Origin: Dehalobacter alkaniphilus
Lineage (GTDB): Bacteria; Bacillota; Desulfitobacteriia; Desulfitobacteriales; Syntrophobotulaceae
Direction of reading: 5' to 3'
Length of the DNA: 64,000 nt
Assembly: GCA_040500365.1 (NCBI GenBank)
Contig: CP148031.1
Location: 2,356,001-2,420,000, forward strand
Position 1 is the stretch's first letter. Every line of letters starts with the position of its first letter. The position numbers and the translations under genes are program-made. Of the stretch, positions 8,924 through 17,900 are shown piece by piece. The notes beneath the pieces were generated by a model. That model did not search any database and was not told the DNA's origin. It saw only the letters and a list, made by a program, of their open reading frames with translations.

Positions 8924-10600
8924 TTAGGCCGGGGGTCCCGGTCCCTGAGACACAACGATGGTCACTTCCGAACCCTGCTGGATTGGTTTGCCCGGTTTGG
9001 GTTCAGTTGTAATCACGGCTTTCTCCGGAAATAAATCCGATTCTTCCATGATCGGCATTACTTTCATATCGTATTTTTCTAGGTAATCCGTGGTAAACTC
9101 CAGTGACATGCCTGTAAAATCAGGCATAGCGGTAATCGTTGGTTGAATCCCTTCGCTGACAAACAGTTCGATCTCTCCGTTCTTTGTCCAGGTCGAACCG
9201 GGCGCAACCGATTGTCCGAAAACATGTCCTTTCGAAACGGAAGCGCTCAGCATTGTTTTGACCGTAATATTCGTAAAACCGGCTTCCTTAAGCGTACTCT
9301 CAGCGTTTTCCTGAAGTGGATACCCGGTTGTTACATTCGGTACTTTAATGTATTCTACCCCTTTGCTGATCTCAATGTCCACTGACCTTCCAGCCTTAAC
9401 TTCACTCTTCGGCTTAATGCTTTGAGAAACAATCCCACCCTGCTTAATTTCATCGCTGTAGGTTTCGGTCCGGTTGCCGAGAACTAGACGGGCTTTGGTC
9501 AATTCGATTTTAGCTTCTTCTACAGTCTTACCCGTAAGATCCGGAACGTTAACCACCTGTGTATGGGTGAAAACCCAAACTCCTGAGGATGTCCCGACAA
9601 CTACAATCAGTGCGGCAATAGCAATCATAACCAGCATCGGAATTTTTTTCTTGCGCTTTTTGGTACGCAGAAGCGCATCATTCTTGGCCTCATTCGGGAT
9701 TACTTTATCCTTCAAGCCCCTATGAACCTGGGTCTGCATGGTATCTTCATGGTCTCTGGCCTGTCTTTTTTCCCAAACAATGATCTCTCCGGCTTCGATC
9801 CTGTCGAGATCCTCGAGAAATTCCGCTGCACTTTTATAGCGGTCTTGAAGTGATTTGGCCAGTGCTTTCATGATCACGGTTTCCAGTTCCGGGCTGACTC
9901 CGGCAACAAGCTTCCCGGGCAGCTCGACTTCCTCCTGGATATGCTTCAAGGCAATGGTAATCGCGGTATCTCCATCATACGGAAGCCTTCCCGCAATCAG
10001 TTCATAAAGGATGATTCCAAGCGAATAGATATCGGACTGTTCCGTGGTTTGGGAACCCTTGGCCTGTTCCGGTGACAGGTAATGCACTGAGCCGACGATA
10101 TCCCCGGTATGGGTGACGGTTGCCGAAGAGGCGGCTCTGGCTATCCCAAAATCAGTAACTTTGGCCCTTCCATCCGGTGCAATTAAAATATTCTGCGGTT
10201 TGATATCCCGATGAATAATATTGTTGGCATGTGCATGAACCAGTGCTTCAGCAATCTGACGGACAATATGAATCGCCTTATCCTGGGAAAGAGGCGCTTG
10301 CGTACGGATAATATCCTTTAACGTCTGGCCTTTGACATACTCCATGACAATATAATCTTCGTTCCCGTCTCTGCCCACATCATAGATCGAAACGATGTTC
10401 TGGTGAGACAGGCTGGCTGCAGACTGCGCTTCCCGGCGAAAACGACGGATAAAACCCTCATCGGAAGCGTACTGTTCCCGCAGGACCTTGATAGCAACGG
10501 TTCTGTTCAGTAATGTATCCTTGGCCCGGTAGACGATTGCCATCCCTCCGGCCCCAATTTTTTCTTCTATTTCATATCTTCCTCCGAACATCTTTTCCAT
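8924..10600 (-). CDS. prkC: PASTA-domain serine/threonine protein kinase PrkC
   Basis: Membrane Ser/Thr kinase that senses peptidoglycan fragments or lipid II and phosphorylates cell-wall and growth regulators. The kinase domain (about 1-270) shows the glycine loop IGAGGMAIVYRA, the VAIKVL lysine, HRDIKPQNIL (catalytic loop), DFGIAR and SPEQA. A basic juxtamembrane stretch (RTKKRKKK) precedes one transmembrane helix near 325-348. Outside the cell are three PASTA repeats, starting at VPDLTGKTVEEA, VPNVTTGYPLQ and MPDFTGMSLEF. The ATG overlaps the stop of the penicillin-binding protein gene by one base (TAATG). PrpC is encoded upstream in the same run. Confidence 0.95.
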   Translation of the reverse strand: MEKMFGGRYEIEEKIGAGGMAIVYRAKDTLLNRTVAIKVLREQYASDEGFIRRFRREAQSAASLSHQNIVSIYDVGRDGNEDYIVMEYVKGQTLKDIIRTQAPLSQDKAIHIVRQIAEALVHAHANNIIHRDIKPQNILIAPDGRAKVTDFGIARAASSATVTHTGDIVGSVHYLSPEQAKGSQTTEQSDIYSLGIILYELIAGRLPYDGDTAITIALKHIQEEVELPGKLVAGVSPELETVIMKALAKSLQDRYKSAAEFLEDLDRIEAGEIIVWEKRQARDHEDTMQTQVHRGLKDKVIPNEAKNDALLRTKKRKKKIPMLVMIAIAALIVVVGTSSGVWVFTHTQVVNVPDLTGKTVEEAKIELTKARLVLGNRTETYSDEIKQGGIVSQSIKPKSEVKAGRSVDIEISKGVEYIKVPNVTTGYPLQENAESTLKEAGFTNITVKTMLSASVSKGHVFGQSVAPGSTWTKNGEIELFVSEGIQPTITAMPDFTGMSLEFTTDYLEKYDMKVMPIMEESDLFPEKAVITTEPKPGKPIQQGSEVTIVVSQGPGPPA

Positions 10601-12015
10601 TAGTTTTCACCTTCTTTCAATTCAAGTGCTTTCTCTATGACTGCTTTAGCAATCGGCGCTGCCGCTCCGCCGCCGGTTCCGCCATGTTCCACCAGGACCG
10701 CTACAGCTATTTCCGGATTCTCCGCAGGAGCGAAAGCAATATACCAGGCGTGGGTATCCCCGTCTCCTCCCGGTTCAGCCGAGCCAGTTTTTGCTGCTAT
10801 TTGGGCCCCAGATATGGCTCCGGGAGATGCTGTTCCTTTATTGACAGCCAAAACCATGCCGCTTGTTATTTTTTCTGCTTCTTCCTTACTGAGAGGCGTC
10901 AGCCAAACTTCAGGTGTCCTTCGATAGATACTATTTTGCTTGGAATCGAGCACACTGTCAATCAAATGTGGAACCATTATTTTGCCGTCATTGGCAACTC
11001 CGGCTGTGATCAAGGCCATATGGAAAGGACTAACCATTACCTGACCCTGACCGAAGGTACTCTCGGCAAACAAATTGAGGCTTAAGTTCTCCGGCAAAGG
11101 GTCATCCCTGGTAATTGAACTGATCGGAACATACTGATCAAACGGGATATCCCTGCCAAATCCGAAATTGGACACAGCCTCCAAAAAATGATTCACACCA
11201 GCTTTGATCCCATACTGAGCAAAATAAGTATTGCAGGAGTAGGCCAAAGCAAGATCATAATTGACCCAGCCATGCGCTTTATCATTTTGTTCCTGGATCG
11301 TCTGCCCGTTAATCACAGTAGAACCTTCACAATCATAAAGCTCCGTTGTGTCGAGTCCTGCCTGAAAAATGGCTGCTGAAGTAATAACTTTCATAATTGA
11401 TCCTGGAGGAAACAACGAGAAAGCGTGGTTCACCAGCGGACTGTCCTCCTCAGCAATAATCTTGTCCCAGTCCTGTTCAATTGCTCCAGCATCATAGCTT
11501 GGCTGACTGACCAGCGCCAGAACATCCCCGTTTTGCGGATCGATTGCCACCACTGCTCCGGTCTTGCCCTGCAAACTCTGATAAGCAGTCTCCTGTAGAC
11601 GGGAATCAAGTGTCAGTATCAGGTCATTACCTGTTCTCTGCAATTCAAATGCATTCTGAATCCGTCTGAGAATGGAAGGATTCTTCATTCCGAGAAGTGT
11701 TTCCGCCTCCGTTGCTTCAAGGCCGGCAGAACCGTATTTTACTGTGGCATACCCCAGTAAAGGCTCAAACATCTCACCCTGCGGATACGTTCTGACTTTT
11801 CCGTCAGCGGTTTGCTCCGTCTTTGCCAGAACAACGCCGTTGCGGTCAAAAATGCCGCCCCGGGTAATTCTTTCCTCTAAATAAACCGCGCGCCGGTTAG
11901 CTGGATTATCCAGCATCTCATCGGCCTTAACCACTTGCCAGTATACCAGACCCAGGCTTAGAAAAACAAAGCTAAAAACCATGATCAGTGCAATTTTGCG
12001 GATTCCATTGTTCAT
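10600..12015 (-). CDS. pbpA: Penicillin-binding protein 2 / PbpA-type transpeptidase
   Basis: Class B penicillin-binding protein, 471 residues, with an N-terminal membrane anchor (about 8-28) and a periplasmic-side D,D-transpeptidase that cross-links peptidoglycan. Catalytic motifs: SxxK as PGSIMK, SxN as YSCNTYF, and KTG as AAKTGSAEP. The small size and the short N-terminal domain (RGGIFDRNGVVLA) resemble the PbpA proteins that pair with RodA/FtsW rather than full FtsI. The start codon overlaps the stop of the upstream ftsW-like gene by four bases. Symbol by locus resemblance; division versus elongation role is not decided by sequence. Confidence 0.9.
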   Translation of the reverse strand: MNNGIRKIALIMVFSFVFLSLGLVYWQVVKADEMLDNPANRRAVYLEERITRGGIFDRNGVVLAKTEQTADGKVRTYPQGEMFEPLLGYATVKYGSAGLEATEAETLLGMKNPSILRRIQNAFELQRTGNDLILTLDSRLQETAYQSLQGKTGAVVAIDPQNGDVLALVSQPSYDAGAIEQDWDKIIAEEDSPLVNHAFSLFPPGSIMKVITSAAIFQAGLDTTELYDCEGSTVINGQTIQEQNDKAHGWVNYDLALAYSCNTYFAQYGIKAGVNHFLEAVSNFGFGRDIPFDQYVPISSITRDDPLPENLSLNLFAESTFGQGQVMVSPFHMALITAGVANDGKIMVPHLIDSVLDSKQNSIYRRTPEVWLTPLSKEEAEKITSGMVLAVNKGTASPGAISGAQIAAKTGSAEPGGDGDTHAWYIAFAPAENPEIAVAVLVEHGGTGGGAAAPIAKAVIEKALELKEGEN

Positions 12016-13298
12016 AAGGCATCTGCCTGCTTTCCGATTGGTATCTGACTCACGGAGAAAGCTGAGCTATGAGAAATGCCGGCCAGAATCCCAAGGAGTA
12101 AAAAGTGTCCGACCATGGAACTTCCCCCGTAGCTCATCCAAGGCAAAGGCAGACCTGTAAGCGGAAGCATTTTGGTCACCCCGGCCAGGATGATCAGCGC
12201 TTCCACACCGATCAGAATGCCTATTCCCGCCGCCAGGATCTGGCCAAACCGATCCACAGCTCTGGTGCTGACGCAGAAACAGCGCATTACGACAATAATA
12301 AACAGACTGATGATTGCCATTGCGCCAATAAAACCAATTTCCTCAGCAATCACCGAAAAGATAAAATCAGTGTCCGCATTCGGAATCTGGTAAGCACCTA
12401 TCCCATTTCCGAGACCTGTCCCCAGAAGCCTTCCCCCACTTATGGCGAAGATCGACTGGGAGATCTGATAAGCCCCGCCGCTGGCATCCAGCCACGGGTT
12501 AATCCAGGTAGCAACCCTTACGCGGACATGATCAAACAGGAAATAACCAGCTGCCCCTGTCGCCATGACCAACGGAACGGAAACCACGAGATAAAGCAGT
12601 CTTTCGGTTGCGACATACAAGATAAACACCATAAGAAGGAAGAATACCAGCGCCGTTCCAAGGCTTTTCTGGGCACCCAGCAATCCGAGAACAAATACGC
12701 CGATAAAAACAAACGGGCCCATTGTTTTGGCATCAGGCAGAGAAAGTCTCCCAACCTGAATCGTTCCAAAACGCAAAAGCTCTTTATTATCACTTAAATA
12801 GGATGCCAGGAAAAGAAGCAGGGCCACTTTGACGAGCTCCTCGGGCTGGAAACCCACCCCGGCAAACCTAAACCAGCTTGTCGCACCATTGATGGTGGTC
12901 CCAAATATCAGCGTCAGCAGAAGCATAAGCAAGGCCAGCATTCCCCAGAGATACTGATACTCACCAAGCTTGCGGTAATCTCGTAAAATAAAAAAGACAG
13001 CATAGTAAATGATCAAGCCCAGATTCGCCCAGATAAATTGGTCCGCCGCCTGGGCAGGATTGATCCTTGCTAGAAAAACCAAGCCAATCGCGAGGATGGT
13101 CTGAACTACCGGCAGGAGATACGGATCTCCCTGATAGCAAAAAAATATTTCAAACAAGGCACCTGCTAGGATCAAAAAAGAAAATACAGCTCCTTGCAGG
13201 AAAAAACCGCTTTCACTCATATCATCCAGTTTCAGTACACCGAGTCCCATCCATAGAATTACTAAAGTCAGAACTCTCAAAGATAGACGATGTAGCAT
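12012..13298 (-). CDS. ftsW: FtsW/RodA/SpoVE-family peptidoglycan polymerase
   Basis: Polytopic SEDS-family membrane protein (428 aa, about ten hydrophobic segments) that polymerises lipid II together with a class B penicillin-binding protein. Family markers are TINGATSWFRFAGVGFQPEE, the LGLLGAQKSLGTALVFFLL segment, NADTDFIFSVIAEEIGFIGA, and GLPLPWMSYGGSSM near the C-terminus. The ATG at 13298 is preceded by GGAGCGGTGAG; a TTG at 13316 is possible but would overlap prpC. It is coupled to the PBP gene. FtsW, RodA and SpoVE cannot be separated from sequence alone. Confidence 0.88.
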   Translation of the reverse strand: MLHRLSLRVLTLVILWMGLGVLKLDDMSESGFFLQGAVFSFLILAGALFEIFFCYQGDPYLLPVVQTILAIGLVFLARINPAQAADQFIWANLGLIIYYAVFFILRDYRKLGEYQYLWGMLALLMLLLTLIFGTTINGATSWFRFAGVGFQPEELVKVALLLFLASYLSDNKELLRFGTIQVGRLSLPDAKTMGPFVFIGVFVLGLLGAQKSLGTALVFFLLMVFILYVATERLLYLVVSVPLVMATGAAGYFLFDHVRVRVATWINPWLDASGGAYQISQSIFAISGGRLLGTGLGNGIGAYQIPNADTDFIFSVIAEEIGFIGAMAIISLFIIVVMRCFCVSTRAVDRFGQILAAGIGILIGVEALIILAGVTKMLPLTGLPLPWMSYGGSSMVGHFLLLGILAGISHSSAFSVSQIPIGKQADAL

Positions 13299-13302
13299 GT
13301 TC

Positions 13303-14025
13303 TCACCGCTCCACAATACAGCATATTGCCGTAAAATTATCCGGAGCCCCCCGTTCGATCACAACATTCTTCAAGGTTTCGAGATGGTCATCCCATGATT
13401 TAGCCTCGGAAAACTCCGCAGCAATCTCCTGATCACTAATTTCATTCGAAAAGCCATCCGTGCACAGAAGAAAAACATCTCCGTCCTGTACTTTAAGTTG
13501 GAAACAATCTACATCAATGTTGAGCTCCACACCCAGCGCTCTGGACAAAACATGCTTGTGCGGATGATTTTTGGCTTTCTCCTCCGTCAGCTCTCCGAGG
13601 CGGACAAGTTCGTTTACCATGGAATGATCCTCCGACAGGAGCGTGAGGGTCTGATTTCGCCATAAATAAATCCTGCTGTCGCCCACATGGCCAACAACGG
13701 CTTTATTGTCATAGATCATCAGAGCAGTCAGGGTTGTTCCCATGCCTTCCGTCCCTTCAGTCCGAAGCGATACCTCGTATACTTCACGGTTGGCCTGATT
13801 CACAGCCTGAACGATCCAGTCCTGCATATCCTGAATATCCGAAGATTTTAATTCAGCTGCTTTTTCCTCTAATTGTTCGACCGCGATCCTCGAAGCTATT
13901 TCCCCGGCATTATGTCCGCCCATTCCATCGGCCACCGCAAAAAATGACTCCTCCGGCAATATAAGAAAATAATCTTCATTGTTTTTTCTAACACAACCGG
14001 TCTCATAAATCCTAACTGCTTTCAT
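13303..14025 (-). CDS. prpC: PP2C-family protein phosphatase PrpC/Stp
   Basis: Metal-dependent phosphatase that reverses PrkC phosphorylation. The 240 residues contain all PP2C motifs: the RKNNEDYFLI segment, FAVADGMGGHNAGEIAS with metal-binding aspartate, VGHVGDSRIYLWR, LSEDHSMVNELVR, LLCTDGFSNEI, and GAPDNFTAI at the end. The ATG follows AGGTGGGG and overlaps the end of the upstream FHA gene by 14 bases. Confidence 0.95.
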   Translation of the reverse strand: MKAVRIYETGCVRKNNEDYFLILPEESFFAVADGMGGHNAGEIASRIAVEQLEEKAAELKSSDIQDMQDWIVQAVNQANREVYEVSLRTEGTEGMGTTLTALMIYDNKAVVGHVGDSRIYLWRNQTLTLLSEDHSMVNELVRLGELTEEKAKNHPHKHVLSRALGVELNIDVDCFQLKVQDGDVFLLCTDGFSNEISDQEIAAEFSEAKSWDDHLETLKNVVIERGAPDNFTAICCIVER

Positions 14026-14455
14026 TTCCCCACCTCGAATATAGAAAAGTAATGCTGCCTATCTTGATGAAGTCACCGGAAACAAGCTGGACCTGGGAGT
14101 TGATCCGTTCTCCGTTCACCCAGGTACCATTCGTGCTCCCAACATCCTCCAGCGTTGTCATCCCTCTGTTATGCTTGAATTCAGCATGATCCAGCGAACA
14201 ATAATGGTCCGGAACGACGATATCGTTGTGCTTTCCTCTTCCGATGGAAAGCCCCCGGGAATCAATCTTAATCTTGCGTCCTTTGGGTAGCTTTTCAGCT
14301 CCGCCTAAGACCTCGATACAGCCAAGATCAGATTCGGTTTTGCTCATGATTCCCCTCGACCTTAAATCGGCCAGCATAACCGTCAATATCCGTAAGAGAA
14401 AGAGATAGATAAAACCAACAAATACAATCCTTCCAACTACCGTAAGCATTTGCAT
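14012..14455 (-). CDS. fhaB: FHA-domain protein with N-terminal membrane helix (FhaB-like)
   Basis: 147 residues: one transmembrane helix (about 8-30), then a forkhead-associated domain that reads phosphothreonine. The FHA core is visible as LSIGRGKHNDIVVPDHYCS (the GR and S binding-loop residues), DHAEFKHN and DVGSTNGTWVNG. The size and membrane anchor match FhaB of the actinobacterial pknB locus. It is probably a docking partner for phosphorylated PrkC or a cell-wall enzyme. Partner assignment is inference. Confidence 0.88.
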   Translation of the reverse strand: MQMLTVVGRIVFVGFIYLFLLRILTVMLADLRSRGIMSKTESDLGCIEVLGGAEKLPKGRKIKIDSRGLSIGRGKHNDIVVPDHYCSLDHAEFKHNRGMTTLEDVGSTNGTWVNGERINSQVQLVSGDFIKIGSITFLYSRWGNESS

Positions 14456-14468
14456 TCAATCACCGACT

Positions 14469-15254
14469 TTACTTATCTACCTGAAATTGAAAATGCGTTT
14501 GTCCGGCCTTTATCCTGTCCCCAGGATTTACCATATAGCGGTCAACCCTTAATTTGTTCAGATAGGTACCGTTGGTACTGCCTAGATCCTGAACAAACCA
14601 CCTTCTATTCTCTGTATAAAGCTTCAAATGGTGACGGGAGATCTCCAGGTCTCTGACTTCGATATCACAATCTTCCTGGCGTCCGACGATATACTCGTCC
14701 TTATTAAGATCGTAAATCTCACCTTCATTTGTCCCTTTTATAACTTCGAGATAAGGATGAGTTTTCCTGCTGACTGTTTTGGATGATGCCATGATTAATC
14801 TTGCAGCATCCGCCAGAACTGTTGTTTTTTCCATTTCTTCATCTTCCGCAGGCAGTTTTTCTTCGTTAATCCGCCAATTGGCGACAACAGAATCTTTAAA
14901 CTCAACCTGGGTTTTCATTAAGCCAGCATCAATCTTCTCCGAAGGCTGCATCCGCACAACCGGAAGCGCCAGAAAAGTGTAGCCCTGCCTGGTCCCTTCG
15001 TCATAGAGATGTTTGGCCAGCTCCACCAGCAGTGTCTCTCCAAAACTTTCCAAGACCGCATAATCCTCAGGGTTTAAACTTACAGTGTAAACATTCGGGA
15101 CATAGACATGGGATATGCTGACCTGCTTATTTTTCAGCATTATTTTATTGAGTTCCCTGGCAACCTGAACAGGCTGAATCGTGCCCACCGACTTGCTGAA
15201 CAAAAATGTAGCCATCTGTTCGGCGATCGATTCAACTTTGTTTAAGAGACGCAT
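14469..15254 (-). CDS. fhaA: DUF3662 and FHA-domain protein (FhaA-like)
   Basis: 261 residues. The N-terminal half is a DUF3662 domain (QPVQVARELNKIMLKNKQ, VYVPNVYTVSLNPEDYAVL), and the C-terminal half an FHA domain (YIVGRQEDCDIEVRDLEIS, HHLKLY, LGSTNGTYLN). The start is placed at the ATG at 15254 (MRLLNKVES), which matches family N-termini and lies behind GGAG; it overlaps the rlmN end by 23 bases. The same two-domain protein is FhaA in mycobacteria, where it belongs to the pknB locus. Confidence 0.88.
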   Translation of the reverse strand: MRLLNKVESIAEQMATFLFSKSVGTIQPVQVARELNKIMLKNKQVSISHVYVPNVYTVSLNPEDYAVLESFGETLLVELAKHLYDEGTRQGYTFLALPVVRMQPSEKIDAGLMKTQVEFKDSVVANWRINEEKLPAEDEEMEKTTVLADAARLIMASSKTVSRKTHPYLEVIKGTNEGEIYDLNKDEYIVGRQEDCDIEVRDLEISRHHLKLYTENRRWFVQDLGSTNGTYLNKLRVDRYMVNPGDRIKAGQTHFQFQVDK

Positions 15255-16314
15255 ACTCCTCACACTCCAAACGCTGTCTAAGCTGACCACAGGCTGCGTC
15301 AATGTCCAGGCCTTTTTCTTCTCTGATCGAAACAGGAATCTTGCCCGCCTCGAGAACCCTTTTGAACATCGTTAACCGCTCTTTGCCCGCTCTTTGAACG
15401 TCGCTGCCGATTACCGGATTAATGGGGATCAAATTGACATGGGCCAGCATGCCCTTAAGGAGAACGACCAGTTTCTCTGCTTCCTCTTTGGAGACATTCT
15501 GTTGGTGTAAAGCAAACTCAAATGTAACTCTTCTGTTCGTCTGATCGGAATAATACCGGCAGGCTTCCAGCAGTTCCTGCAATGGATATCTCCTGTTGAT
15601 AGGAACCAGCGTATCCCTGACTTCATTTCTGACTGAATGAAGCGATACAGCCAAACCGACTTGCGGGTTGTCCTGTGCCAGTTGAATGATCTTGGGGGCA
15701 ACACCGCTCGTCGAGATGGTCATTCTCCGCATGCCGATATTCTGACCGTTCTCGCTGTTCAGGATTCGAATCGCTTTCATCACCGCATCATAATTAAGAA
15801 AAGGTTCGCCCATCCCCATGAAAACAATATTGGTTACCGTGAATTTCGGGTCCTCCTGCTGAAGCAGCCGACTGATTTCGAGCACCTGGCCGGTGATCTC
15901 TCCTGCAGTCAAGTTTCGGCGGAATCCATCCATTCCGGTTGCACAGAAAGGGCATCCCACAGGGCATCCTACCTGAGTCGAGACACATAGAGTGTGTCTG
16001 TCCCGGCTTGTCAGATGATCATAGTCCATCAGCACCGTTTCAATGCTTTCTCCATCAGCCAGGCGAAATAAAAACTTCCGGGTCCCATCGGCAGAACGCT
16101 GCGCTTTTAAAACAGTCAGCGGCTGGATAAAGAAAACCCTGTCAAGCCGTTCGCTGTCCTGTTTCCCGATATTCATCATTTCATCCCAATGATGAACTCC
16201 TCTGGCATTAACCCAGTTGAAAACCTGATTGGCCCTAAACTTTTTCAAGCCGTTTTCGAGGCATACTGCACGCATTTCTCCTTCAAGACAACCGCGGCAA
16301 TCCAGCTTTTCCAT
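15232..16314 (-). CDS. rlmN: 23S rRNA/tRNA adenine C2-methyltransferase RlmN
   Basis: Radical SAM enzyme that methylates C2 of A2503 in 23S rRNA and A37 in some tRNAs. The cluster-binding CPVGCPFC motif is at about 115-122. Other markers are NIVFMGMGEPFLNYDAV, RRMTISTSGVAP, LAVSLHS and RPINPVIGSD-like INPVIGSD; the C-terminal DIDAACGQL carries the second catalytic cysteine. The 360-residue length is typical. It follows rsmB after 132 bases that contain repeat fragment F. Confidence 0.95.
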   Translation of the reverse strand: MEKLDCRGCLEGEMRAVCLENGLKKFRANQVFNWVNARGVHHWDEMMNIGKQDSERLDRVFFIQPLTVLKAQRSADGTRKFLFRLADGESIETVLMDYDHLTSRDRHTLCVSTQVGCPVGCPFCATGMDGFRRNLTAGEITGQVLEISRLLQQEDPKFTVTNIVFMGMGEPFLNYDAVMKAIRILNSENGQNIGMRRMTISTSGVAPKIIQLAQDNPQVGLAVSLHSVRNEVRDTLVPINRRYPLQELLEACRYYSDQTNRRVTFEFALHQQNVSKEEAEKLVVLLKGMLAHVNLIPINPVIGSDVQRAGKERLTMFKRVLEAGKIPVSIREEKGLDIDAACGQLRQRLECEEYASLKQS

Positions 16315-16414
16315 AATTAGTATTATTCTCCCAATTTCATAATCTTAAACATGTTTTTCCGCCAGACGTAAAGCTTTGTCAATTAGAGCACATAGACTTG
16401 CTATAAAATCTTCT

Positions 16415-16463
16415 TGCCGCTCCTTGCCATCCGTAGCATCGCGTCACTAGGCCATCCGTGGCC
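16415..16463. repeat. Palindromic repeat fragment F, overlapping the rsmB 3' end
   Basis: About 49 bases matching the inner part of copies B and D. On the minus strand they fold as GGCC-ACGGAT-GGCC and TGCT-ACGGAT-GGCA, two hairpins with A-N-G-G-A-N loops. Terminal repeats are missing, so this is a fragment. It overlaps the last codons of rsmB, and the TAG stop lies within the repeat. Confidence 0.7.
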
Positions 16464-17862
16464 TTCGAAACTTAGCGATAAAGAATCCATCCATATTGTG
16501 ATGATGAGGCAGGATCTGCCATACCCCTTTCCGGAGTTGTTTCAGATCTCTCTCCTCTGCTGCAAAAGGCAAACTTCCCGACAAGTCAACGGAAACAAAC
16601 TCGGGCTTAAGCTGCCGGAAAGCTTTAACCACTTCAAAGTTTTCTTCCGGCTCCATGGTACAGGTCGAATAAACAAGCTCTCCGCCTTCCCGCACATGAT
16701 CGGCAGCTTTCAGCAGGATTGCCAGCTGGAGTTCTGGCAGTTTGCTGATCTCGTCTTCTCTCTTCTGCCAGCGCAGATCAGCTCTTTTCCTAAGCACACC
16801 CAAGCCCGAACAGGGCGCATCAACCAGGACCCGGTCAAACTTCTCTCCGATTCCTTCCAAAATCCGGGCGTCGCCCTCAACAGTTTTTATCATTGTAATT
16901 CCGAGCCGCTCGGCTGATTCCTTGATCAAATCAAGCTTTTGGGGATACATATCAACAGCAACAATGGTTCCCTTGTTTTTCATCAATTGCGCCAGATGGG
17001 TTGTCTTCCCTCCCGGGGCACTGCAGACATCCAATACGCTGTCCCCTTCCCGCGCTCCCAATAGATGAGCAGCCAACTGAGAACTCTGATCCTGAACCGC
17101 GAAATATCCGTTTTGGAATTCCCAAAGTTGGTCCAATCCGCCAAAATCTTTCAGAATTAAGCTTTCCGGTGTGTATTCTCCGTCCGCGACCTCAATTTCC
17201 TGACTTTCCAATAAGGTTTTTAGTTCCTGCCTTGTTGTCTTTAGGGTGTTTACACGGATAGAAGTAAGGGAAGGTTCGTTGTTGGCTTTGAGCAAAGCTT
17301 CTGTTTCTTCCTGCCCCCACCTTGCCAGCCAGCGCTTGATCATCCATTCAGGATGAGAATATCTGACCGAAAGATAGCGGACCGTTTCCTTCTTTTGGTC
17401 TGGCCATTCAAAATTCCAGCCTGTTTCAGCCGCCTTGCGCAGGACACTGTTGACAAGGGGGGAATAGGTTCGGTTCAGTTGATTCATCAGGTCAACACTC
17501 TCATTGACCGCGGCGGGCACCGGCACTCTGTCCATGAGTAGTATCTGAAAAACACCGGTCCTTAAAACAGCCCTGACTTCCTGCGGTAATGCGGACATCG
17601 GCTTATTCAGATGTTTTCTCAACGCATAATCCAGCGTCAATTTGTTTTTTAATACCCCGTTGACCAAAGCAGTAGCCAGATTCCTGTCCCGGCTCTGAGT
17701 CAGTCCTGAAAGCTGGGAACGTAAAAGAAGATTGGCATAGGCCCCTTCTTTTTCGACCCGCGTAAGAATACGCACGGCTATCAGCCGTGCGTTTTGATCG
17801 TTTATGCGTTTCCGCCTACGTTTGGTTTTTTCTTCAGTAATAGGGTTATTCTTCTCCGTCAT
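16447..17862 (-). CDS. rsmB: 16S rRNA (cytosine-967-C5)-methyltransferase RsmB
   Basis: 471 residues. The N-terminal NusB-like RNA-binding domain spans about 20-160 (ARLIAVRILTRVEKEGAYAN). The SAM-dependent methyltransferase domain carries LDVCSAPGGKTTHLAQLM (motif I), DAPCSGLGVLRKRADLRW with the motif IV cysteine, and the motif VI YSTCTMEPEEN with the catalytic cysteine. The last six residues (RRPRMA) and the stop codon are encoded by repeat fragment F, suggesting that an insertion reshaped the C-terminus. Order fmt-rsmB-rlmN is conserved in Firmicutes. Confidence 0.95.
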   Translation of the reverse strand: MTEKNNPITEEKTKRRRKRINDQNARLIAVRILTRVEKEGAYANLLLRSQLSGLTQSRDRNLATALVNGVLKNKLTLDYALRKHLNKPMSALPQEVRAVLRTGVFQILLMDRVPVPAAVNESVDLMNQLNRTYSPLVNSVLRKAAETGWNFEWPDQKKETVRYLSVRYSHPEWMIKRWLARWGQEETEALLKANNEPSLTSIRVNTLKTTRQELKTLLESQEIEVADGEYTPESLILKDFGGLDQLWEFQNGYFAVQDQSSQLAAHLLGAREGDSVLDVCSAPGGKTTHLAQLMKNKGTIVAVDMYPQKLDLIKESAERLGITMIKTVEGDARILEGIGEKFDRVLVDAPCSGLGVLRKRADLRWQKREDEISKLPELQLAILLKAADHVREGGELVYSTCTMEPEENFEVVKAFRQLKPEFVSVDLSGSLPFAAEERDLKQLRKGVWQILPHHHNMDGFFIAKFRRPRMA

Positions 17863-17900
17863 TTTTCTATCCCAATCTTTTTTATTCTCTTGATTCGGTA

